A DNA stretch of 64,000 nucleotides from the NCBI GenBank assembly GCA_040376855.1, contig JBEIPV010000002.1:3129-67128 (forward strand), given 5' to 3'. Positions 57,859 to 64,000 of this stretch are shown one piece after another (within the stretch, counting starts at the first letter, position 1; each line of letters starts with the position of its first letter). The position numbers and the translations under genes are program-made. The DNA comes from Bacteriovorax sp040376855. Lineage in GTDB: Bacteria > Bdellovibrionota > Bacteriovoracia > Bacteriovoracales > Bacteriovoracaceae. The notes beneath the pieces are model-generated. The model saw nothing but the letters and a program-made list of their open reading frames with translations, was not told where the DNA came from and searched no databases.

Positions 57859-58860
57859 ATGAAAACCTATGAAGCAAAGATTCTAGGAACTGGGATGTAC
57901 GCTCCCAAAAAGATCATGACAAACTTTGATCTTGAATCAATTGTAGAAACAAACGATCAATGGATTTATGAAAGAACGGGAATTAAGCAACGTCACATCA
58001 GTTCTACTGAAGGCGGAGAATTTCCAACAGATATGGCACTTGCTGCAACTAAAGACGCACTTGCTGCTGCTAATTTACAACCAAACGATATCGACTTCAT
58101 CATTTTCGCTTCAGTTACTCCAGACGTAAAACTTCCCAACTCAGCATGTATCCTTCAAGTAAAACTTGGGATCACGAACAACTGTGCGTGTTTAGATATT
58201 GCTGTAGCTTGCTCAGGATTTGTTTATGGAACAAACCTTGCGAACTCGATGATCAAAACTGGTATGGCCAAAAATGTTCTGGTTGTTGGATCAGAAATGC
58301 TTTCTCGTGTAGTGAACTGGCAAGATAGAAACACATGCATTCTTTTCGGAGACGGCTGTGGTGTGGCCATCATTGGTCGCGCAGAAGAAGGATCAGAATC
58401 AAAAATCCTAGCAAGTGTTTTAAACTCAGACGGAACTGGCGGAGAGTTCTTCTCTCACCCGGTTGGTGGAGCGGTTACACCGATTACACCTGAACATATT
58501 TTAAACAATGAACACTACATGCTGATGAAAGGTAAAGAGATGTTCAAAGTTGCCACTCGTACACTGGCTGAAAACGGGAAGAAATGTTTAGAACAAGCTG
58601 GTATGACACTTGATCAAGTTGACTGGATTGTTCCTCACCAGGCAAATATTAGAATCATTGAGACAACTGCAAGCATCTTAGGTGTAAGCATGGATAAGAT
58701 GATTGTGAACATTCAAAATTACGGAAATACATCTGCGGCGACTGTGCCAATTGCTTTCCACGAAGCAGTTACTGATGGAAGAATTAAGCGCGGAGACATC
58801 GTTCTTTTTGACGCTTTCGGAGCAGGTCTAACGGCCGGAGCTACTCTACTTAGATATTAA
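57859..58860 (+). CDS. fabH: 3-oxoacyl-ACP synthase III
   Basis: The 333-residue enzyme has the KAS III triad: Cys118 in DIAVACSGF, His in VPHQANIRI and Asn in YGNTSAAT. It starts fatty-acid synthesis by condensing acetyl-CoA with malonyl-ACP. The order fabH-fabD-fabG-acpP-fabF is that of E. coli, but plsX, normally just before fabH, is missing. The ATG has no visible Shine-Dalgarno site. A hairpin lies between it and fabD. Confidence 0.96.
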   Translation: MKTYEAKILGTGMYAPKKIMTNFDLESIVETNDQWIYERTGIKQRHISSTEGGEFPTDMALAATKDALAAANLQPNDIDFIIFASVTPDVKLPNSACILQVKLGITNNCACLDIAVACSGFVYGTNLANSMIKTGMAKNVLVVGSEMLSRVVNWQDRNTCILFGDGCGVAIIGRAEEGSESKILASVLNSDGTGGEFFSHPVGGAVTPITPEHILNNEHYMLMKGKEMFKVATRTLAENGKKCLEQAGMTLDQVDWIVPHQANIRIIETTASILGVSMDKMIVNIQNYGNTSAATVPIAFHEAVTDGRIKRGDIVLFDAFGAGLTAGATLLRY

Positions 58861-58879
58861 CAAGAACACATTTAGTATA

Positions 58880-58914
58880 GGCCTCACACTTTTTTTAAAG
58901 AAAGTGTGCAGGTC
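58880..58914 (+). other. Inverted repeat between fabH and fabD
   Basis: CACACTTT (58885-58892) and AAAGTGTG (58901-58908) form an 8-bp stem, extended by an imperfect GGCCT/AGGTC. No T-tract follows, so it is probably an mRNA stability, processing or regulatory hairpin rather than a terminator. Confidence 0.5.
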
Positions 58915-58938
58915 AATACTTAAAAAAGGACTTTAATA

Positions 58939-59880
58939 ATGACTAAATCTGTAACACTTCTCTTCCCTGGACAAGGATCTCAATACGTCGGAATGGGAAA
59001 AAATCTTGATCAATCTCTCTTCGAAAAAGGTAACGAAATTCTAGGTTACGACCTAAAAAAACTTATGCACGAAGGACCGGAAGAAGAGTTAAAATTAACT
59101 CACAACACTCAACCGGCGATCTTAAAACACTCCATCACATTGTTTAATCAATTGATGACTGTTTTACAAAAACACAATGTAAAAATCGACCGCGTTCTTG
59201 GCCACTCTGTTGGAGAGTACGCTGCTCTTGCTGTTGCTGGAGTTTTATCTCCATACGACGCTATTCACGCTGTTCACCTTCGTGGAAAATACATGCAAGA
59301 AGCTGTTCCTGTTGGAATGGGGAAAATGTTTGCGATTCTAAAAGTGCCTGCTGATATCGTAGAACAAGCGTGTAAAGCTGCTTCAAAACCAGGTTCTGAA
59401 GTTATGCCAGCAAACTTCAATGACCCTTCTCAAATTGTTATTTCAGGTGAAAGTGAAGCTTGTGCTCGCGCAGTTGCTTGGCTATCTGAAAACTATAAAG
59501 AAGCTCACAGAGCAATGGAACTAAACGTTTCAGCTCCTTTCCATTCTTCTTTGATGAAACCAGCTGCTGACCAATTAAAAGAAGCATTCGGAAGATTCAA
59601 GTGGAACGAAAATAAAATTCCATACATCGCTAACATCAATGCACAAGAATACCCGGTTGGAACAAACCCAGAAACGATCATCGATAATTTGTATCACCAA
59701 GCTTACGGGCCGGTGCTATGGACGCAATCAATCGAGAAACTTCCATCTGACACGCTTTGTATTGAAGTTGGTCCGGGAAAAGTATTAATGGGTCTAGTTC
59801 GTAAAATTAATAAGGACATTAAAGTTATTACCCTAGATAGAGATGAAGCATTAGCTGAAATCGAGGAGCTTTTAAAATGA
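58939..59880 (+). CDS. fabD: Malonyl-CoA-ACP transacylase
   Basis: The 313-residue protein has FPGQGSQYVGMG at the start, the nucleophile Ser90 in LGHSVGEYAALAVAG, a conserved Arg region RGKYMQEAVP, and the catalytic His in VSAPFHSSLM. It loads malonate on ACP. AAGGA precedes the ATG and the stop overlaps fabG by 4 bp. Confidence 0.96.
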   Translation: MTKSVTLLFPGQGSQYVGMGKNLDQSLFEKGNEILGYDLKKLMHEGPEEELKLTHNTQPAILKHSITLFNQLMTVLQKHNVKIDRVLGHSVGEYAALAVAGVLSPYDAIHAVHLRGKYMQEAVPVGMGKMFAILKVPADIVEQACKAASKPGSEVMPANFNDPSQIVISGESEACARAVAWLSENYKEAHRAMELNVSAPFHSSLMKPAADQLKEAFGRFKWNENKIPYIANINAQEYPVGTNPETIIDNLYHQAYGPVLWTQSIEKLPSDTLCIEVGPGKVLMGLVRKINKDIKVITLDRDEALAEIEELLK

Positions 59881-60638
59881 TAGCAACTTATAACGACTTA
59901 AAAGGTAAAACAGTTTTAATCACAGGTGCCTCAAGAGGCCTTGGTAAAAAAATGGCAGAAGCTCTTGCAACTCAAGGTGCTCATGTTGTTTTCAATTACA
60001 GAGGCGATGAAGCTGCCGCTATGAAGTTAAAAGAAGAGCTTCAGGCCCTTGGTGCTTCAAATGTGACGGCCTTACTTTTCGACGTAACGAATACTGCGCA
60101 AATGAAAGAAGCCGTAGAAAAATTCGTTGAAACAAATGGACCAATCACTGGTCTTGTTAACAACGCTGGTATCTCAAAAGACCAAATCGTTCTTCGTATG
60201 AAAGAAGAAGATGTTGTTTCAACAATCAACACAAACTTAACGTCAGCGATTATGTTGACTCAAATCCTATCGAGAAGCTTTTTAAAAGCAGAAAACGTTT
60301 CAGTTGTTAACATCAGCTCAATCGTAGGTCTTATGGGGAATGCTTCGCAAATTGCCTACTCTGCTTCAAAAGCAGGGATGATCGGTTTCACAAAGTCTTA
60401 TGCTAAAGAACTAGCTTCAAGAAACGTGAGATGCAATGCAATATGCCCAGGTTTTATCACGACAGATATGACACATGCTTTAGATGAGAAAGTTAAGGAC
60501 GCCTACCTAACTAGTATTCCATTAAAACGTATGGGTGATGCAGAAGAAGTCGCGAACTTAGTCTGCTTTTTATTGAGCAAAGCATCGTCATATATCACTG
60601 GAGAAACGATTAAAATTGACGGTGGATTATATATCTAA
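59877..60638 (+). CDS. fabG: 3-oxoacyl-ACP reductase
   Basis: The 253-residue short-chain dehydrogenase has the NADPH-binding TGASRGLGK motif, NNAG, the catalytic Ser in VNISSIVG and the YSASK Tyr-Lys pair, and ends in the usual GGLYI. It reduces 3-oxoacyl-ACP in chain elongation. The ATG overlaps fabD (ATGA) and has GGAG upstream, so translation is coupled. Confidence 0.96.
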   Translation: MIATYNDLKGKTVLITGASRGLGKKMAEALATQGAHVVFNYRGDEAAAMKLKEELQALGASNVTALLFDVTNTAQMKEAVEKFVETNGPITGLVNNAGISKDQIVLRMKEEDVVSTINTNLTSAIMLTQILSRSFLKAENVSVVNISSIVGLMGNASQIAYSASKAGMIGFTKSYAKELASRNVRCNAICPGFITTDMTHALDEKVKDAYLTSIPLKRMGDAEEVANLVCFLLSKASSYITGETIKIDGGLYI

Positions 60639-60678
60639 TAAAACTATTACTTATTTTAGATAAATTCAGGAGTATTGA

Positions 60679-60906
60679 ATGAAAGACAAGGTTATTAAAC
60701 TAATCAGCGACGCGACTAAAATTGATATCGCTAAGATCAATCTTGAAACTAGTTTCGTTGACGATCTAAACCTAGACTCTCTAGACATCGTTGAACTAAT
60801 GATGAAAATGGAAGATGAATTTGGAGTAGAAATTCCTGAGGAAGACGCTGAAGGACTTAAAACGGTAAAAGACATCGTTACTTACTTAGAAAAGAAACAA
60901 GCATAA
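60679..60906 (+). CDS. acpP: Acyl carrier protein
   Basis: The 75-residue acidic protein carries the phosphopantetheine attachment Ser34 in NLDSLDIVEL, plus the ACP helices ending VKDIVTYLEKKQ. AGGAG lies 7 bases before the ATG. A hairpin follows, which could raise the level of acpP mRNA relative to fabF, as is needed for this abundant protein. Confidence 0.97.
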   Translation: MKDKVIKLISDATKIDIAKINLETSFVDDLNLDSLDIVELMMKMEDEFGVEIPEEDAEGLKTVKDIVTYLEKKQA

Positions 60907-60919
60907 GAATCTTAATCAT

Positions 60920-60949
60920 AAGGCCTCGAAAGAGGCCTTTGTAGTTTTT
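60920..60949 (+). terminator. Weak terminator or attenuator after acpP
   Basis: AAGGCCTC, a GAAA tetraloop and GAGGCCTT (60920-60939) make a strong stem, but the following TTGTAGTTTTT is a broken T-tract, so part of transcription probably passes into fabF. Confidence 0.55.
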
Positions 60950-60977
60950 ACGGTATAAAAAAATACGGAGGAAGATC

Positions 60978-62234
60978 ATGACGGAAGGAAGAAAACTCAA
61001 CAGAGTCGCAATCACCGGTATGGGAATGATCAATGGACTTGGTCATAATCTTAAAGACGTTTGGGCAAATGCGCTTGAAGGAAAATCAGGTGTCTCTTTG
61101 ATCGAACAAATGGATACTGAATTACTTACGACAAAATTCGCGGGTGAAGTAAAAAACTTCGAACTCTCGGCCGACATATTAGATGCAAAAGAAGCTGCTA
61201 AATACGACCGCTTCGTACACTTTGCTATGCACTCGACTCACGAAGCTCTAAAAGACGCAAATCTTTTAGAAAATCGTCCATACGATATGGAAAGAATGGG
61301 TTGTATCCTTGGTGTTGGTATCGGTGGATTCCCTGAAATTGAAAGAACAGCAAAAACAATGTTTGATAAAGGACCTCGTAGAGTGTCTCCTTTTTTCATT
61401 CCAGCTATTATTCCTAACATGCCTTCTGGTGTTGTGACGATTCGTTACGGACTTGGTGGACTAAACTATGCGATCGCATCGGCATGCGCTTCAGCTGCTC
61501 ACGCACTGACAGCTGCTTGTTACGAAATCATGTTTGGTAGACAAGACGTTATGGTTTCTGGTGGAGCTGAAGCAGTTGTATGTTCACTTACAATGGCAGG
61601 CTTCGGAAACATGAAAGCATTATCAAAAAGAAATGATGATCCCTCGACTGCGTCTCGTCCTTACGATGCTGACCGCGATGGATTCGTTCTTGGAGAAGGT
61701 GCTGGTATTTTAGTTTTAGAAAACTATGACAAAGCAGTTGCTCGTGGAGCAAAAATTTATGCTGAAATCGTAGGTCACGGAGCGACTTCAGACGCTCACC
61801 ATATCACTGCTCCACATCCTGAAGGAGATGGCGCTTCTAGATCGATGAAAATGGCGATCGATGATGCTGGTATAAAAGTCGAAGAAGTTGGATACGTAAA
61901 CGCTCACGGAACTTCTACTCCACTGGGAGATATCGGAGAACTAAGAGCTATCAAAAAAACTTTTGGTGATCACGCTTACAAACTGAATGTGTCTTCAACG
62001 AAATCAATGACAGGTCACTTACTAGGTGCTGCTGGTGGAATCGAGACAATCTTCTGTGCGATGGCGCTTCATACTGGAACTATTCCTCCAACGATCAACG
62101 TTCAAAACCTTGATCCGGAATGTGATCTTGATATCACGGCCAACAAAGCAGTTAAAAAAGATATTAAGTACGCGCTTAACAACTCGTTTGGTTTTGGTGG
62201 AACGAACTCTTCATTACTTCTTAAAAAGGTATAA
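60978..62234 (+). CDS. fabF: 3-oxoacyl-ACP synthase II
   Basis: The 418-residue condensing enzyme has the catalytic Cys170 in ASACASAAHAL, one His in NAHGTSTPLGD and the other in KSMTGHLLGAAGG, and ends with the NNSFGFGGTN block. It elongates acyl-ACP with malonyl-ACP. GGAGG precedes the ATG. glyA follows after 2 bp. Confidence 0.96.
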   Translation: MTEGRKLNRVAITGMGMINGLGHNLKDVWANALEGKSGVSLIEQMDTELLTTKFAGEVKNFELSADILDAKEAAKYDRFVHFAMHSTHEALKDANLLENRPYDMERMGCILGVGIGGFPEIERTAKTMFDKGPRRVSPFFIPAIIPNMPSGVVTIRYGLGGLNYAIASACASAAHALTAACYEIMFGRQDVMVSGGAEAVVCSLTMAGFGNMKALSKRNDDPSTASRPYDADRDGFVLGEGAGILVLENYDKAVARGAKIYAEIVGHGATSDAHHITAPHPEGDGASRSMKMAIDDAGIKVEEVGYVNAHGTSTPLGDIGELRAIKKTFGDHAYKLNVSSTKSMTGHLLGAAGGIETIFCAMALHTGTIPPTINVQNLDPECDLDITANKAVKKDIKYALNNSFGFGGTNSSLLLKKV

Positions 62235-62236
62235 TC

Positions 62237-63499
62237 ATGTTTAATAAAAATGCATCTTCTCTAAAAACGATGGACCCGGAAATTCTTGCGATTATCAACA
62301 AGGAACGCGCGCGCCAGGAAGATGGATTGGAGTTAATCGCTTCAGAAAATTACACTTCACAAGCTGTTATGGAAGCTCAGGGTTCAATCCTGACTAACAA
62401 ATACGCTGAAGGTTTACCAAATAAAAGATACTACGGTGGATGCGAGTTCGTAGACCAGGTTGAAACACTGGCGATTGAAAGAGTGAAAAAAATCTTTGGT
62501 GCAAAATACGCCAACGTTCAACCACACTCTGGATCTCAAGCTAACATGGGTGCATACTTCGCGATGATCAATCCAGGAGACAAAGTTCTTGGGATGAATC
62601 TTGCTGAAGGTGGACACTTAACTCACGGGTCACCAGTAAACTTCTCTGGAAAATTATTTAACTTTGTTTCTTACGGGCTTCACCCGGAAACAGAAAGAAT
62701 TGATTTTGATATCGTACGTGCTCAAGCTAAAAAAGAAATGCCTAAACTAATCGTTGCGGGTGCTTCAGCTTACTCACGTGAAATTGACTTCAAGGCCTTC
62801 CATGATATCGCAGCTGAAGTGGGCGCGAAACTTATGGTTGATATGGCCCACATTGCAGGCCTTGTAGCTGCTGGACTTCATATGTCTCCTATTGAATGGG
62901 CAGATGTAACGACGTCGACAACTCACAAAACTCTTCGCGGACCTCGCGGTGGAATCATCCTGACAAATAACGAAGAATTGTTTAAGAAATTAAACTCAAA
63001 TATCTTCCCTGGTATTCAGGGTGGGCCTCTTGAGCATGTTATTGCTGCTAAAGCTGTAGCATTCCAGGAAGCTCTACAACCAGACTACATCACATACCAA
63101 AAACAAGTCGTCGCAAACGCTAAGGCCTTGGCTTCTGCACTAATGAACAAAGGCATTGCCCTTGTTAGCGGTGGAACTGATAACCACCTTGTGCTGGTTA
63201 AAACAGATTCTGTTGGACTTTCAGGTAAAGAAGCTGAGCACGCTCTTGAAATGGCAGGTATTACTTGTAATAAGAACATGGTTCCTAACGATAAACGTTC
63301 CCCTTTCGTCACTTCAGGTGTACGTCTAGGGACTCCAGCGATCACGACACGTGGTCTGACTGAAACTCATATGGAAACGCTGGCAGGATGGATTCATACT
63401 GCTCTAACGAATTCAACGAATGAGTCTGAATTAACTAAAATTAAAACGCAGGTCCTTGATCTGTGTAAATCGTTCCCGGTTTACCCAAAAGGTTTATAG
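62237..63499 (+). CDS. glyA: Serine hydroxymethyltransferase
   Basis: The 420-residue PLP enzyme has ELIASENYTS, NVQPHSGSQAN, GGHLTHGSPVN and the PLP Lys in TSTTHKTLRGPRGG. It converts serine to glycine and loads one-carbon units on tetrahydrofolate. The AAAGG site before its ATG lies in the last codons of fabF. glyA followed by nrdR is a common arrangement that joins one-carbon and nucleotide metabolism. Confidence 0.97.
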   Translation: MFNKNASSLKTMDPEILAIINKERARQEDGLELIASENYTSQAVMEAQGSILTNKYAEGLPNKRYYGGCEFVDQVETLAIERVKKIFGAKYANVQPHSGSQANMGAYFAMINPGDKVLGMNLAEGGHLTHGSPVNFSGKLFNFVSYGLHPETERIDFDIVRAQAKKEMPKLIVAGASAYSREIDFKAFHDIAAEVGAKLMVDMAHIAGLVAAGLHMSPIEWADVTTSTTHKTLRGPRGGIILTNNEELFKKLNSNIFPGIQGGPLEHVIAAKAVAFQEALQPDYITYQKQVVANAKALASALMNKGIALVSGGTDNHLVLVKTDSVGLSGKEAEHALEMAGITCNKNMVPNDKRSPFVTSGVRLGTPAITTRGLTETHMETLAGWIHTALTNSTNESELTKIKTQVLDLCKSFPVYPKGL

Positions 63500-63505
63500 T
63501 AAAAT

Positions 63506-64000
63506 ATGCATTGTCCAAGTTGTAACGCTGCCGATACACGAGTTATTGATTCGAGAATGCTTCTTGAAGAAAACTCTGTACGCCGTCGCCGTAAGTGCGA
63601 TGCGTGCGAAGCACGTTTTACAACGTATGAGAACATTCAGATTCAGATGCCTCTTATTGTAAAAAAAGACGGCCGTCGTGAAAACTACAACCGCGAAAAG
63701 ATCATGAAAGGTTTGAATAAGGCCTGTCAAAAAAGAAATGTTTCAACGGATCAGTTAAATAAACTTCTAAACAACGTTGAGAAGTCCCTGCTGGAAATCT
63801 CACGCACAGAAGTTCATGCCCGCGATCTTGGTGAAATTATCATGGATCTATTAAAGGTACTCGATCGCGTAGCTTACGTTCGTTACGCTTCTTTCTATTG
63901 GGACTTTAAAGACATTGAAGAATTTGTATTTGGTTTAAAAAATAATCTCCACTCAGTAAAATCTATCAGCGATAAAGGTGAAAAACGTGACTACCAACAA
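63506..64000 (+). CDS. nrdR: Transcriptional repressor NrdR (runs past window end)
   Basis: The frame from ATG 63506 is open to the window edge (165 codons). It begins with the zinc ribbon MHCPSCNAADTRVIDSR and the matching CDACEARFTTYE, continues with the ATP-cone (PLIVKKDGRRENYNREKI) and ends with the usual RVAYVRYASFYWDFKD. NrdR senses dATP/ATP and represses ribonucleotide reductase genes. The usual length is about 150 residues; the protein here is somewhat longer with a charged tail. A GTG at 63987 with AAAGGTG upstream could start the next gene. Confidence 0.95.
   Translation, partial: MHCPSCNAADTRVIDSRMLLEENSVRRRRKCDACEARFTTYENIQIQMPLIVKKDGRRENYNREKIMKGLNKACQKRNVSTDQLNKLLNNVEKSLLEISRTEVHARDLGEIIMDLLKVLDRVAYVRYASFYWDFKDIEEFVFGLKNNLHSVKSISDKGEKRDYQQ

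Noticed and set aside
1..64000. CRISPR arrays, insertion sequences, prophage, tRNA or rRNA genes
   Set aside because: No regularly spaced repeats, transposase or integrase motifs, or tRNA/rRNA-like sequences were seen on either strand; no stretch over 300 bp lacks a gene.

Overview
The window is a gene-dense (about 95% coding), AT-rich bacterial chromosome segment with no mobile elements, tRNA/rRNA genes or CRISPR arrays. It looks like a Gram-negative member of the Bdellovibrionota, probably a Bacteriovorax/Peredibacter-like predator. This placement is inferred from low GC, complete Tol, Mla, LptE/LapB and FtsEX-EnvC envelope modules, many short secreted proteins and lipoproteins of unknown family, and an FHA-GGDEF protein with the layout of the Bdellovibrio invasion cyclase DgcB. 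It is not proven by a marker gene.

Layout. 1-2400: a partial histidine kinase overlapping xseA. 2460-6978: a cysteine-rich secreted protein, a C-terminal processing protease and a minus-strand ftsE-ftsX-envC division operon. 7108-10487: an HD phosphohydrolase, a strongly expressed 74-aa protein and an NtrC-like regulator with eroded ATPase motifs. 10618-18395: tolQ-tolR-tolA-tolB, then (upstream) three envelope genes of unknown function, lapB and sppA. 18564-24509: rlmN, a secreted EEP-fold phosphoesterase, a LysM lipoprotein and a two-gene unit with a GH42-like protein. 24607-32691, plus strand: two acyl-CoA dehydrogenases, pgi, dgcB-like, mutL, miaA, ppsR. 32694-37110, minus strand: a Ser/Thr kinase and a three-gene unit (GYF protein, hydrolase-like pseudo-enzyme, lipoprotein). 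37295-38791: a VWA-like lipoprotein. 38794-45794: a cNMP-binding protein, thiolase, a histone-tail/zinc protein and a short-chain fatty-acid module (hbd, crotonase, acyl-CoA dehydrogenase). 45955-48965: rpsT, an AAC(6')-like acetyltransferase, holA-lptE and a DUF721 gene. 48942-56875: one long minus-strand operon aroK - receiver-like protein - alr - mlaE - mlaF - mlaD - GYF protein - tsaC. 56930-64000: yceD-rpmF-fabH-fabD-fabG-acpP-fabF-glyA-nrdR (nrdR runs to the window edge), the usual fatty-acid cluster but without plsX.

Two themes recur. First, several proteins keep a recognisable enzyme scaffold but have lost the diagnostic catalytic residues (NtrC-like ATPase, M48-like peptidase, alpha/beta hydrolase, GH42-like protein, LytM factor). 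Second, promoter-like sequences fall into a TTGTAA-N17-TATTAT-like housekeeping type, two candidate flagellar-sigma (sigma-28) sites, and three sites placed so that the transcript would start at or next to the ATG. All promoter, terminator and residue calls were made by eye; no homology search was run.
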